Of a stretch of DNA of 64,000 nt, positions 24,012-36,497 are shown in pieces. The DNA comes from Lactarius indigo (lineage: Eukaryota > Basidiomycota > Agaricomycetes > Russulales > Russulaceae). The stretch spans positions 248,001 to 312,000 of the forward strand of contig JAFKAC010000019.1 of the NCBI GenBank assembly GCA_025766275.1, in the 5' to 3' direction. A program made the position numbers and the translations under genes. Positions within the stretch are counted from its first letter, which is position 1, and every line of letters begins with the position of its first letter. Below the pieces are notes generated by a model, which did no database searches, was not told the DNA's origin, and was given only the letters and a program-made list of their open reading frames with translations.

Positions 24012-25575
24012 AAGCTTCGTTGCGACTCGGAAGAATTTGGAAAAGAATTGTGCCGCCGAGGTATGTCCGATTCGGAGTCCAAGCAGTGAACTCGACATCG
24101 CTCACCCTCTTTATTGGAGCAGGGGCGGTTGTTGAAACACTCACAGACGACGTCCTCCTGGAGATATTCGGTTTCTATAGAGAGGGCCTCAAGGAAATTC
24201 CGGATCGCCCTGAGAGATAATGGCATACACTAGTTCATGTGTGCAGAAGTCGGCGACGTACCGTCTTTGCGTCCCCGGGCCGTCTCGGTTTGCAGCTCCT
24301 TTGTACAGTCGGAACACCCGTGAAGAAGCACCGGGGCTACTGGCCGCCAACACTTCCCATTGTCATAGACTACAGATTCCAGTGGGATTCTCTGCCATCT
24401 TCCGCCGGAGATGAGGATAACATCTTTGCTGCGCTCGACAACCCAAGTTGTGTGTGTTCGATCGAGCTGTCGCAGCAGGTTCATTTATAGAAGAGATTTT
24501 TGGTGCAACGCAGAGACGGATTCCTGCATTGACGAACCTTCGACTCTCGTCCCCGGACCCTGAGGCCTGGGGCACTAGGATGCATCAGGGAAAACCTACT
24601 TTGATAGTTTCCATATTGAGCAAGAATTATTGACATGATGATGTCGCTAGTGCTCGCTAGTCTTAAGTATCATTAATCATCGCGATTATCACGGCATTAT
24701 TCTGGAAGGTATTTCCTGATGCATCGATCATGTCTCGAGGTTTCGTCTACAGAAGATTCCTTTATACGGAGTTTCGTTCTCGGCATTACCAAACCTCCCT
24801 TTGCCTTTCAGTGACCTCGTCGAGCTCCAGCTTATGGAGATACCGAGTTCTGGCTATATTTCCTCGGAAGCGGTGGTCACCGGTCTGTCGAGCTTGTCTC
24901 GGCTCAAGACACTTGAAATCGGGTGCGGTTCCCTGCGCTCCTGTGCTATGATAGAACGGGGACGCGTCCTCCTCCGCCTACTCTATCTACTATTTTCACC
25001 CTCCGAGTCACCGAGTTCAGATCCAAGGGGAGTTGTGAAAATTTGGAAGACCTTGTAGCCAGATTGGACACTCTTCACCTCATGAGTGCCGCTTATCATT
25101 TTTTGCGAGCTCATCATCGATATTCCACAGCTGTCTCAGTTATTTGTCGAACAGAGGCACTGAGGTCACCTGATAAGGCGGCAATGCTCTCAAGTGAGGC
25201 TGTCTTACTCAGGCTTTGGCAGGGACGGTTGACAAGATCTCCGATTGTCGGAGCCTTTTCATTAAACTTCAGTTCCCATACTCTCACCTAAATTGGCAAA
25301 TTTTGTCCGTGGCTCAGATTTGTTTCCACTCGTCACCACTCCTCTCCGGCGTCAAACGACTCAGCGTTGACTCGCCTCCCAAGGAAGCAGATTGGCTAGA
25401 CGACGCGGGAACGGCAGAATGGACCAGAATTTTCCCTTTATTTGTCGCTGTCGAGGAGCTTTATGTATCTGGGCCTCTGGGGTCACATGTCTTTAAAGTG
25501 CCCCAGGAATTCGCATCGACACGAGAAACCCTCGAGCCACCCCCGCTGCCTGCAGGCCCTCCTGTCTCTCCGTAG
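24012..25575 (+). pseudogene. Decayed F-box-like gene, group III (locus F)
   Basis: Direct relic of the intact gene at locus M. The first exon (24012..24060) aligns with the 49-nt first exon of M, but its ATG is AAG. The intron (24061..24122, GTATGT..GCAG) is preserved. The F-box starts well (VETLTDDVLLEIFGFYRE) and then hits a stop at 24218-24220, where M reads through RPWKWH. Later pieces lie in shifted frames: LCTVGTPVKKHRGYWP at 24300, the leucine-rich part near 24800-25060, a C-terminal LLSGVKRLSVDSPP near 25340, and an end at 25575. Multiple indels and stops rule out a product of normal length. Confidence 0.85.
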
Positions 25576-27416
25576 TTATCCACCTCGGGAACGACAGCTC
25601 CCTAGTCCCATGAATACACACGAGTAATTGTCACCCTCTCTATCCTGCCACCATTGTGCATCCATACTCTCTATTTACCGTCCGGCCAATTTCGTCAGGT
25701 ACATTCGTTTTGATGCTATGAACGTCCTCTACGCCTATGTCTATCTCATAGTATGACAACCTTATGTCCCTCCGCATATTGTGGATTAGTGTATCAGGAC
25801 GGCTCCTCGGACGTTGTGATCTAGCCAGACCCTATTATCAATCCCACAGATAGGCCAGCATCCACTGTTTCTTGGCCTTGCGACTTTCTGGTCCAACAAA
25901 GCCGTCACCATTCACAACCGTGCCATGGCACCCAACCTGCCTAAGCAGTAATTGTCGACTCTGCGGTGCGTGTATATCATGGGACATTGATACTGGGATA
26001 ACCCCACCTCGTTGCCGAGGGTCACCGTCAACTGGACGTTTGGGTGTGTGAATGTCAATAGTATTCTGACAACAATGACATTGCTGCAATTCTCGAGAAC
26101 CCGGGTGCGTCCTACCGAGCGGGCACTTACACGTGCTTACGGCCTCGTGGCATAACATGCCAAACTATACAGTACAATACAGGAAGTCGGTCCCCATATT
26201 AGATGAGGCAGCACGGCAAGCTACCTGGCCATCGAACACGGGATCGAAACATGTCGAAGGGAGCTCAATCCATCACTGTTCCTTCGCATTCTTGCCCCCA
26301 ACCCAACGTGTGTCCGGTCGCACTTATTCTAAGGAACAAACCTGTGTTCGACCTGCAACATCGTTCGGACCCTCATACCTACTAAGCGCCTAATAAATGC
26401 ACATGGATGAAGTCCGCCCGTCCGCGTCCGTTCAAGTTCCTGTCTTTCCTGTCTTCTATTCCCTCTCGTCTACGCTGCCCCTTGGGTCGACTTCCGATCT
26501 CTTACACATTACGTGAGCCAGCTCCACAGGGGCAAGTGTTTGTCAGTGGGCGATCATGCCACTCTCGTCCTACGTGGCAGTGGATTCAAGTTGTACTTCG
26601 CCTGTTATGAATGGGACAAACGGTAGGATAAGCCTACGCAAACGGAATAACGAATCGAAGGACATTACCTTCCTGATTCAAAATCCATGAAGCCGCCTTG
26701 AAAACAGCCCGAGGCAAGGCAAGAGATTAGAACAAGCGAACGTGAGCCGAAACGCTCCCATTTCGCGCACTGCGGCACTGCCCAGCGAGGTAATTACTCG
26801 GTGCGTCCAGCAAAAGGGCAAGACGCAGTGAGCTTAAATACGTGCTCACGTCCCCAGCAGACCCTCGGCTATTTAATAATAGAGCACGATTCTGTACAGC
26901 AAGGTTGTATTAATAAGAGGCGAGGAGGCAACGAGGCCGATTGGTCCACCGGGGCGAGCCGCATCGTCCTGGTCCAATGCCTGACCGGGCCAATCTTCTT
27001 CCAAAAGGGGCACCGGATACCGTTCCGGTCCGGCAATAACGAGAGCTCCTACAGCCGCGGCGCCTACGCTTGTCTCCTCTTTCGACTCAAGCGCTACGCC
27101 GTGCCCACATTGGGTCGCAAACAGGCCATCTTGTCAAGCATCTTGTAGAGGAAAAATCATTGTCACAGCGCAGTGATTCACTACACACTTTTTGTACGAC
27201 TCCCTACTCAAATACAGAACCGCCGCCATATATGGGCGACACCACCAACATCCATCGTCCACAGTGAACGGTCATGTGCACAGCCAAGCGGTGTCTGAGT
27301 ATATGTGATGCAACACGCCTTCAATGCGCCACCCACCCGTGCCCGCTTTTCATGCTCCGTCAATGTCAAATATAAGTTCTCATGTTTCGCCCCCCCAGTT
27401 CGTCCTGCGTCCACTA
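25576..27416. other. Intergenic region between F and G
   Basis: Bases 25576 to about 26160 are the conserved 3' flank of the inverted duplication; the short minus-strand ORF there (25838..26158) is a by-product. The rest shows no gene. TATAAG lies near 27370, 47 bp before the start of G. Confidence 0.55.
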
Positions 27417-29146
27417 ATGAACCCATTCCGGTGAGTACTATTACACGCCCTTCAGTGCCCCCGAGCTGAGCCGAAGGGACATTTGCCATAGGTCTTCACC
27501 CAAATGTCACGCCAAAACGGCCGCCCGTCGACTGTTCTCCGCGCGGGGTATCATCTCCAAAGTCCATGGGATTATCCGCCGCCTGTTTTCGAAGGCCAAA
27601 CTGGAGCCGCCAACGGAAGACGTTTTTGAAGGGAGGGAGAAACAGATTGAAGATGACCTCTCGATCATACGTGAGGAGCCCGACATAAAACGGGATCAGA
27701 GTGTGTCTTTACCTCGCGGTGTTTGAGCCACTGGCTGACTAGTGTGGAGGAGAACGAGGTTTAACAATCGACGCACTCCCAAACGAAATCTTGCTTGAGG
27801 TTTTCGACTGCCATCGGTTGCTTACTCTGGAGTCCGCTTCGTCCGGCCTGTGGGAATGGCACAGACTCGCGCATGTATGCCGAAAATGGCGAGATATCGT
27901 TTTCGCATCTCCGCACCGTCTCGATCTTCGGCTCGTCTACACATATGCAAAACCAGTCAGGGAGTCTGTAGATTGCTGGCCAACCTTTCCCATCGTCATA
28001 TGGTACCCGACCGAGCGCTTAGTTCCCGAAGATGAGGGCAATGTTGTCGCCGCACTCAGGTACCCCGATCGTATATGCGAAATCAACCTTATTGTGACAA
28101 GGTCCCTGTTGTCAAAGTCATACGCATTGTTAAGAGCACCATTTCCAGCACTGGAACGTCTTAGACTTAGGTCCCAGGATACTATGAGGTCTTTGATTCT
28201 TCCTACTGCATTTTTAGGTGGAGCCGCCCCAAGGCTGCGCGATATCCATTTGGATAGCACCGCCTTTCCTATGTTACCGCAGGTTCTTCTATCCGCCCAT
28301 GAACTTGTCTCTCTTCGACTCGATGATATCCCAAATTCCGGATACATCTCACCCGAGTTCTTCGCCCTTGGTCTGTCCGTAACAACACGGCTCGAGTTCC
28401 TCAAGATCTCCTTCCTCCCTCCAATTTCTCAAAGGAGCACAGCTTCATCTGCACGGAGTCGTGCTATTCTCCCTGCTCTAACCGATTTTCAATTCAGAGG
28501 TGACGTCGACTACTTGGAGAACCTCGTCACCAGGATCGATACTCCCGCTCTCGAGCGTTTCACTGTAACGTTATTTGAACAGAGCTCGTTCAACATTCCA
28601 CAGCTTTCCCAGTTCATTGGTCGAACGAGAACGCTCAAGTCGCCTCATCAGACATCTATCGAGCTCTCAGAAGTCGAAATCGTCGTCACCCACGAATTTC
28701 GACTCTCGTCATCCTCACCTTCGTTAGGTAATTTCAAGCTGCAAGTCTTGTATGAAGAGGAAGATCTGCAGATGCCCACGTTGGTCCACATCTCCAGACA
28801 ACTCTCCGCCTCCCTTGCCAGCCCAGAACGACTGGGCGTCATGGCGTCGTCCGATTTGTTCGCTTGGCGAGACCCCGACGAGACGGACGCCGTGCAGTGG
28901 TTGGAGATTCTACGCCTTTTCTCGGGCGTGAAGAGACTCGAGGTCGCAAGTACATTGGCGTCCATCTTCGCCTCTGCTTTCGAACAAGTCACTGGAACGT
29001 CGGGTATATTGCCGTCGCTGCGTGAGCTTCACATGGGCGGGTCCCAGGCTTCCACGTCCTCCTCTATCGAGGGTTTCGCCGCAGTTCGTGAGCGCTCCGG
29101 CCGGCCCGTCTCCGTGCATTACCAGAGTGGTGAGTTTGATTCTTAG
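27417..29146 (+). CDS. F-box-like protein, group II (locus G)
   Basis: Exons 27417..27430 (14 nt, ATGAACCCATTCCG), 27492..27700 and 27750..29146 give 539 aa. The leader carries the group II segment (RRLFSARGIISKVHGIIRRL) and an acidic linker. The F-box lies at about 82-130: DALPNEILLEVFDCHRLL, WEWHRLAHVCRKWRD and SPHRLDLRLVYTYAKP. The body follows the family pattern: FLGGAAPRLRDIHLD, FPMLPQVLLSAHELVSLRLD and IDTPALERF. The end is GRPVSVHYQSGEFDS. Intron 2 (49 nt) contains stops, so unlike E it must be removed. Its acceptor (GTGTGGAG) lacks a pyrimidine tract and is the weakest point of the model. A head-to-tail neighbour of H, which belongs to group I. Confidence 0.85.
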
Positions 29147-29883
29147 ATCTAATGTGTTTAGGAGCTACGGTTGTTTGATTGGTGCTGACCGCTAACGTAA
29201 CGCCTCGGCTTGCTCGTAATTCCCTATTAGACTCTTGATCTGTGGTTAAAAAGTATGTTTTTCTTTCCCCAGCGTATCATTGGCCCCTGTATTATCAACT
29301 ACTGTTTACTGTATCCAAACAATTGCTCTCGTCCTTGTCCTACCTCTTTTTTTGCGATCGATTACCGATTTACCGTACGCCTTAGGGACATTACACTATG
29401 TTATTACGTGTCGACGCTGCTCAGACATTATCCCTATGGTGTAGGCCTAGTCCGGCCTCCAGTCCAACCCACGCGCTAGGAAAATTGACTCGGAGATCAG
29501 ACGTATGAAGTCGCAAGGGTTAACAGTGACTACGTTCCGATCATTTCCTCACACTGGCAAGTACCCTTGCGAGTACCGCTCGGCAGCCTCAGGTTCCAGA
29601 CATGCTTAGCTGTACGCCAAGTCAGCAATGAGCATGCCCTTGACCGGCCCGGGGGCTGCTGCCTGCTCCAATGATCGAATACAGTATCGACTGCCCGCTG
29701 GTGCGCACAACTTTTGCCAAGACTTTTGCGGCAACAAAGCCGCGGGGGGCTATCCCGTGATCGTGAGACAGGAACAGACGTTACGGATGGCTCTTTTTAA
29801 GTTACATAGTGGGTGAGTCTTATTGTTCTGAAGACGGGATTTAAACTGGGCAACTTCCCTCGTAACTTCAACCACAAACATCA
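29147..29883. other. Intergenic region between G and H
   Basis: No gene. It holds the H leader motif at its end. Confidence 0.55.
29848..29866 (+). promoter_or_regulatory. Conserved leader motif upstream of H
   Basis: GGGCAACTTCCCTCGTAAC, ending 17 bp before the ATG. A variant of the AGTTCCCTCATA element shared by group I genes. Confidence 0.5.
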
Positions 29884-31711
29884 ATGAATTCCCACAGGTG
29901 TGTGCGGGAGTGCGGAGCATTCATTTGCCCTTTTTTTTTTTTGATAGATAACTGATTGCGTGACCGCTCTACTCTCCAATTAGCGATCGTTCATTATCCC
30001 CGCCAAGTTTTACCGAACCAGTCCCGTCAATCGGACATCCAAGGTGTGTCTCCTTTCTCCATTTATCACATCTAGTTGACTGTTTAATGATCCACTCTCT
30101 CCAATCAGCTCTGGTCCCTCCTCCCTGCCAAATGATTCGTCCACCTGTACCACCTCGCATGACCCTTCCAGCGACCTGGGGGTAGAAAATATTACCCAGA
30201 TTCTCTGCGAGGAACGAGAAGAAGTACTGGCTCAAGGTACGTCTTCGAGAACGCACGTAGCTACCACGACGGACTCTTACTTGGGTCGCACAGGCAAGAG
30301 TTACGGACATGTAGTCACAATCAACACACTCCCGGACGATGTCTTGCTGGAAATATTTGACGAGTGTCGAAAGGCTTATGATCCCGGTTGGCCCATCTTC
30401 ACCGTTGCATGGGGATGGCATCGGCTGGTGCGTGTTTGCCAACGGTGGCGACAACTCGTGTTCGGATGGCCACGGCGTCTTGATGTCCAACTTCCTTGCA
30501 CACACGGGATTCCTGTGAAGACGAACCTGGATTTCTGGCCACCCTTTCCTATCGCCATTCATTTTGACTACAATCGTCTTGAATTTGGCGACGAAGATAG
30601 CATCTTTGCTGCACTCGAGCACCCCGACCGTGTAAGCCAGGTCGACCTTTGTCTAAAGGGCTCTCTGTTAGAGGAGATAGCTACGGTGATGGAAGTGCCA
30701 TTTCCGGCACTAAGACGCCTCACCCTCCTGTGGGAAGTCGAGGGACCGCCTACTTTCCCCAGTGGATTTTTGGGTGGATCTGCCCCGCGTTTACAGTACC
30801 TGTACCTGGAACACATTCTCTTTCCGACATTACCCGCTCTCCTTTTATCGACCACTGACCTTGTCGATCTCTCTATCCACGATATTCCCCCGGATGGTTA
30901 CATTTCGCCGGAGGCGATGGTCGCATGTCTGGCCGCGTTACCCAGGCTCAAATCCCTTCTCATTAATTTCCAATCAGATACAGCCCGCCCTGATCGACTA
31001 CACCCGCCTCCTGCAACACGGACTTTGGTTCCTTCTCTCGTCTCCTTTGAATTCGAGGGTTGCTGCGAGTATCTCGAGGACTTGGTGGCCCGAATCGACA
31101 GTCCTCAACTCAACCAGATCGACATTCAATACTTCGATCAGCCCCCTGAGGTTCAAGTTGCGCAATTCTTCAAGTTCCTCGATCGCTCAGAAAACCCCGA
31201 TTTGACCTTAACCAGGCACGCTGATGTAACCTTTGTTAACGACTGGGTCTCCTTCAAGATGTATCCGTGTCCTGAAAGCCATCCAAATCGGAATCGTGTT
31301 CACGTTTTGACCTTTTGCCAAGGGATCGAAAGACAAGTTTCGCAGATGATTCAAGTATTCAGCCAACGTTCCGCTATGCTTTCTCGCATAGTTCACTTCA
31401 AGCTCTCCCGATTTCGGACCAACGCAAGTCGTCACGAATGGGTACTACTCCTTCGCCTCTTCTCCGCTGCACGGACGCTGTATGTCGCTCAAGAGTTCGC
31501 AGGGCGCTTTGCGCGTGTACTGGAAAGCATCGCTGGGGAGATGGTCGCCGAAGTGTTGCCAGTCCTCGACTTGATATACTTAGAGAACCAGCAAGTGTCG
31601 GCCCTTGAGAGGTTCCTTGAAGCACGGCAGCTCTCTGTTCAGCCTATAACCATCGTCGACACGAAAGCGAAGTTTTATGAAAGAGTCAAGTCCTACGTCA
31701 GCGAAGAATAG
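29884..31711 (+). CDS. F-box-like protein, group I (locus H)
   Basis: Exons 29884..29897 (14 nt, ATGAATTCCCACAG), 29984..30043, 30109..30236 and 30294..31711 give 539 aa. The leader contains SPPSFTEPVPSIG and a Ser/Thr-rich run. F-box at about 76-126: NTLPDDVLLEIFDECRK, WGWHRLVRVCQRWRQ and WPRRLDVQLPCTHG. The body includes FLGGSAPRLQYLYLE, FPTLPALLLSTTDLVDLSI and IDSPQLNQIDIQYFDQ. It ends VLPVLDLIYLENQQVSALERF to VKSYVSEE. Intron 3 (30237..30293, 57 nt) is stop-free and keeps frame, so a retained form would carry 19 extra residues just before the F-box. The 217-aa ORF on the opposite strand (29969..30622) is an antisense shadow. Nearest relative by eye is I. Confidence 0.87.
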
Positions 31712-32522
31712 AATGTTCTATATCTGTTGCGTACTTTATAGCCTGGTATTTTTCCGTTTCAACGGCTCTAATCATCCTTTATAGCACTTACAAGACGACC
31801 GTACTCACAAACGAAAGATATATATTTGCTTTTCGATGTAAATCGCCGAAATACTGCACTTCATTGCGTGTGCTCCCACACCCCCTGATCCGAACCAGAC
31901 GTCACTGTAGGATGGCTGTGCCCCACTTGTCTCGCCAATGATATTAGCAGCAGTATTTTGATAATTCTCCCTGAAATTTCCGTTTAGCCTCCACCAGACG
32001 ACGCTGATTGGTGATGGGCGCCTACTCTAGGTGAAATGGGAACCCTTAAGATTGCGGGGACGAGGACTCGGATGTGAGACACCGATTAGTCACGATTAGC
32101 ATAGTGTGACGTATTCACAGGTTTCTTTTTGTTTCGCGGCCGCGCGTGACCCACCTTGAGCGCAATAGTAATTTTTTAAGAGGATTTTTGGTTGACCCTG
32201 GGTACGGTAAAGGAACAACATTCCCACCCCCTTGTGCTACCAAGCACTTATTTTCCGGTGAGTCTAGTTAGTGAGAATAGCACTTTCCCAAAAGAATAAA
32301 TAATTATGGTCGTTGTGATTTCTTGCCGATTTCCGACGTTCTTCCTCTAGCGTCTATTTGGCGCTTGTTTGGCTGACTTGGGTTGTATTTGAGCCATTCG
32401 AAAATCTGCCCGTGGTGGTGGTTGCAATTCAATTGAAGGGGCCCCCTGCACCACAACCCTCGTTATCTTATTCGTTACTCTGACCAGCGACGTGGTAGTT
32501 CCCTCGTCCACAAAGTTCACTA
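31712..32522. other. Intergenic region between H and I
   Basis: The first 130 bp belong to the conserved 3' flank of group I genes (AATCATCCTTTATAGCAC and a later CACAAACGAAA). The remainder shows no gene. The I leader motif lies at the end. Confidence 0.55.
32494..32509 (+). promoter_or_regulatory. Conserved leader motif upstream of I
   Basis: GGTAGTTCCCTCGTCC, ending 13 bp before the ATG; a group I leader element. Confidence 0.5.
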
Positions 32523-34340
32523 ATGAGCTCTCGCAGGTATGTGCACGGCCTTTGTTTGCATTTTGGATAATTGAACGCGTGTTCGTAGTAGCAGCTACTC
32601 TTCAATTGGCGATCATTCAGTATCCTCACCAATTATTATTGAATTAGGTTCGTCAATCGGTAATCCAAGGTGTGTACCATGTCTCCATTTGCTATACGGT
32701 CAGATTAGTGAACTGTGTGGTCCATCTCAATCAGCTCTGATCCCCCCTCCCCACCAAATGATTCGCCTACCGGTACCACTTCGCACAACCCTCAGAGATC
32801 CCAAGAGGTCGGAAATATTACCCAGATTCTCTTTGAGAAACTAGAGGAAGCACAGGCTCAAGGTACGTCTTCGAGAACTCGCTTAGCTATTGCGACGGGC
32901 ACTGACTTTTGTCGCATAGGCAAGGGTTACGGACACGCAATCAACACGCTCCCGGACAATGTCTTGCTGGAAATATTTGACTTTTGTCGAAAGGGCCATG
33001 ATGCCGGTTGGTTCACCTTTGCCGTTGAATGGGGATGGCATCAGCTGGTGCAAGTTTGCCAAAGATGGCGACAAGTCGTATTTGGATCGGCACACCGTCT
33101 TGATGTCCAACTTCTTTGCACACATGGAACTCCTGTAATGACGCACCTGAATTTCTGGCCACACCTTCCCATCGTCATTCACTATGACAGCACCGATTGT
33201 TTCACGCTTGGTGACAAAGATAATCTCTTTGCTGCACTTGAGCACCGCGATCGTATAAGCCGCGTCGACCTTTGCCTAACGAGGTCCCAGCTAGGAGAGG
33301 TAGCCACGGCAATGCAAGTGCCATTTCCGGCACTGACACACCTTGGCCTTCGGTGGGAAGATGAACCGCCTACCATTCCCAGTGGATTCTTGGGTGGGTT
33401 TGCCCCGCGCCTACAGCATCTGGATCTGGAAGGCGTCCTCATTCCATCATTACCCACACTTCTTTCGTCGACCGGTGACCTTGTCAAACTCTCTCTCGAT
33501 GATATTACCCAGGATGCGTACATTTCGCCCGAGGCGATGGCTGCAGGTCTGGCCGCGTTACCTAGGCTCAAACACCTTTTCATTGGATTGCGATCGGGTA
33601 CATCCCACCCCGATCAAATGCGCCCGCCTCCTGCAAAACGGGTTCTGGTTCCTTCTCTCGACTTTTTTGAATTCCACGGTACTAGCGGGTACCTGGAGGA
33701 CTTGGTGGCCCGAATGGTCTGCCCTCAACTTGACCAGTTCTGCATCAAGTACTCAAATCGGCTTCTTGACTTTCATGCCGTGCAACTCTTCAAGTTCTTC
33801 GATTGCTCAGAAGACCCCAATTTGACCCCAATCAGGCAGGCCGATGTATCCTTTTCACGCGACTTTGTCACCTTCAGGATCTATCCGTGTCCCGAAAACC
33901 GTCCAAATCGCCGTCCAAATCCGAGGCATGTTTACGCTTGGATCCATTGTCAAGGGGTCGAACGACAAGTTTCGCATGTGGCTCAAGTGTTCAGTCAACG
34001 TTCCACTATGCTCTCTCGTGTGCTTCATTTCAAGCTCTCCCGATATCGGGACGACGCAGGTCGTCACGAATGGCTGAACCTCCTCCGCCAGTTCTCCGCT
34101 GCACGGACGCTACATGTAGGTCAGAAATCCGCAGGGCCCTTAGCGCTTGTACTGGAAAGCCTCACCGGGGAGATGGTCGCCGAAGTGTTGCCAGTCCTCG
34201 ACTTGATATACTTAGAAGACCAGCCGGTATCAGCCCTTGAGAAGTTCCTCGCAGCGCGCCAGCTCTCTGGTCACTCCTTGACCATTGTCGACACAAAAGC
34301 AAAGTTTTATGAAAGAGTCGACTCCTACGCCAGCGAATAA
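32523..34340 (+). CDS. F-box-like protein, group I (locus I)
   Basis: Exons 32523..32536, 32595..32669, 32735..32862 and 32920..34340 give 545 aa. The usual acceptor of intron 1 is mutated here: sister genes read CAATTAG, this copy CAATTGG at 32603-32609. A GCAG 15 bp upstream (32591-32594) can serve instead and adds exactly five codons, so the frame holds. F-box at about 82-132: NTLPDNVLLEIFDFCRK, WGWHQLVQVCQRWRQ and SAHRLDVQLLCTHG. Body: FLGGFAPRLQHLDLEG, IPSLPTLLSSTGDLVKLSL and VCPQLDQFCIKYSN. End: VLPVLDLIYLEDQPVSALEKF to VDSYASE. Intron 3 (32863..32919) is 57 nt and stop-free. Confidence 0.85.
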
Positions 34341-35746
34341 CAGAGTACTCGTACCATGTTTTTTTTTTTACAATGCCACAGTTCCAATTGTCCTCCGTAG
34401 CGTTTACGATGATGGCCGTACTACACACCGATGAAAAAAAAAGCTTTAGATTAAAATTGTCCTATCCATATACCAATTTTAAGATGATCTCGTCGTGTTT
34501 GGCCTTGGGCTTAGGATCGTGCGCGAGGTGCTTGGTTGATCTTTGCGGAACAGCGCAACCAATTCTACACTTCAACGCTCTCAGGCTCTGATGAGATTGA
34601 TGCGTTGATGGTCTACGGTTCAGTTCAGATTGGAATGTGGGGATTATCATGTGCATGCGCGGCGCCAGCGCGCCCGGGCCGCCCGCCCCATGCCATGACT
34701 CTGATCCGATAAGAGATCGATACTCTTGCTCTCACCACCCACGTCTCTCTTCTTCCCCCCCATCGCTTCGTACAACTCGGTTTCTATCAAGTTCGTTTCC
34801 GATGGTATCGTCTTTAATGATAACACTTAACATGTAGTGGACAGATGGTACCTTACTAGATCAGCGAGCGATCGCTTTGGCCGCGCCACGAGCGTAAGCG
34901 ATCGTATCCGAAACTGCTCCAGCTCGTACCAATGGTCGTGCCCGTGAATCCCGGTCCCGTCGGCTAGGATTATTTCGGTGTGACAGACAGGCGTCGTGCG
35001 TCCCCTGCAACTTACAGTAACGGCCAGAACCCAAGTAAGTTCTCTTGTAACGCCAGATGACCTTTCGATAAAGTGATAGATGGTCACGGTCGCACCCTTT
35101 CAGAGGCCCAACTCCTGCTTCCAGATCCAGCAGGGGGAGACTCCCTTCTCACGAATTTTCATCGCACAATTACATAGATATTCTGATGGGCTTACGACGC
35201 AAACGGTTGAGGCTGCGTTACATGCAGTATTTATGCGATAAAGCTAATACGTTGCCAGGTAGCGCCCACGATATGTGTGACTTACTAGGTACGCATTTCT
35301 CTACGGTCTTTTTTCACTGTCGCACCATTCGTCACTTGTGTTGGGTCATTGGGGAGCTCTGTCCAGGAGCGAGTCGACGCTACATTTCCTTTTACGCCCT
35401 CTACATTTCCTCTTCTCCCGCACAAAAAGCAAAAGTGCCTGCGCGTGGCGGGTTCTGTGACCCTGTGAAGAACAAGGATAAGCAAGTGCCCAAGCGCCAT
35501 TCAATAGTAAGTATATTTAATATAGGTCGCTGAGTTGGAGCCGACGTTGACTTTCATGATGACTTCTCTTTTAGGCGTGTGAGCATTCAAGTTGTATTAT
35601 GTGGCTAGAAAAAAACGGTCTAACAACCCCGTCGTGTACTAAGTTAGTACAGGGGTAGCCCCTTCATAATTTGGTCTAGTACGCTATCCATCTCGTCTAT
35701 CGCGCCCGTTCCTCTTCAGGTGACTCGACCTGGTTTGGGGCGGAGA

Positions 35747-35811
35747 CTCAGGAATGGTCGTTTCACATACTCTTTGTAGAAAAGAGTATGTGACACTAAC
35801 CATTCCTTGAG
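35747..35811. repeat. Long hairpin (near-perfect inverted repeat)
   Basis: Inner arms TCACATACTCTTT and AAAGAGTATGTGA pair perfectly around a loop of about 5 nt. Outer arms CTCAGGAATGGT and ACCATTCCTTGAG pair with one bulge. The total is about 65 bp. It could be a small MITE remnant or an RNA hairpin. I did not see it in the related region upstream of L. Confidence 0.75.
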
Positions 35812-36459
35812 ACAATTGGCGTGTTGAGACTTGGGCCTAACTCAGACCACGATGGGAGTGGGTGGTAAAGTCCCCTACAAGCCTAAGGAGAGTTGAGGGT
35901 CTACAACTCCAAGTGTATTGAGGGTTGCCGGGTCAGCGACGTCGTTATACGAATTGATAGTACTCTGTTTTTCCTTCCCGTATCTGATGGGCCAGGAGTT
36001 GGACACAGGATCGGGAGCACGGGTTCGTTCTGCACGCAGTAGGCGGCGACCTCCTTCTGTAACTCTACATACTTTGGAGTCGTATGCTCTTGAACATTGG
36101 ACTGATGGCCCAGATATCGCTCTGCCTGGCCTGCAGGCCGCTAAGATACCTGAGAGCGGCAGTACGAAGCCGCCAGAGTTGACCGTGTCCACATTGGGAA
36201 CGACGTTCCATTCGTCCCATAGCCAGTCGGTCTGGCCCATGTGCGGTGCTCAACACGGCCCCACATGCAGCGGACTACGGCTTGATATCGGCGTAACTGT
36301 GCGGGTCCTCACGCTGTTTTTAAAGCTGCTCCACCGATTCAATCGTTCTGCGAATGACTTTCCTTTTTGAGTGTGACTTATGTCACGGTGATGTCTGCTA
36401 GTAACTTACTAGTACCGTACTTACTGCCGGCACTACAACTTCATTACGCGTACTACTGC

Positions 36460-36477
36460 AAGGGCAGTTCCCTCATA
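36460..36477 (+). promoter_or_regulatory. Conserved leader motif upstream of J
   Basis: AAGGGCAGTTCCCTCATA, ending 20 bp before the ATG; a group I leader element, identical to the one before L over this core. Confidence 0.55.
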
Positions 36478-36497
36478 TCCATACACATATGATACCA

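Larger units (their letters stand above)
22813..26160 (+). repeat. Inverted segmental duplication, copy 1
   Basis: This block holds the A/B-barrel gene (-), a shared intergenic region, F-box relic F (+) and its 3' flank. It matches about 50640-53965 in reverse orientation. Besides the genes, the divergent promoter (CTGAGACAAAGCGATTTAA against CTGAGACAATGCGATTTAA) and the 3' flank (TTTTGATGCTATGAACGTCC against TTTTGATGCTATGAACGTCC) match. The two copies lie about 24.5 kb apart. Confidence 0.8.
34341..36497. other. Intergenic region between I and J
   Basis: The first 120 bp are the conserved group I 3' flank. From about 35512 to 36497 the sequence is related to about 47128-47955 upstream of L (shared AGCGACRTCGTTATA, CTACATAC and AAGGGCAGTTCCCTCATA). 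A strong hairpin lies at 35747-35811. ORFs here look accidental. Confidence 0.6.

Noticed and set aside
25838..26158. 106-aa minus-strand frame, and its partner at 50651..50923
   Set aside because: They look alike only because they sit in the duplicated 3' flank. Frames and lengths differ, so a conserved protein is unlikely.
29969..30622. 217-aa open frame on the minus strand
   Set aside because: It runs antisense to the exons of locus H. Similar shadows occur opposite other group I genes, and it has no own domain or start context.
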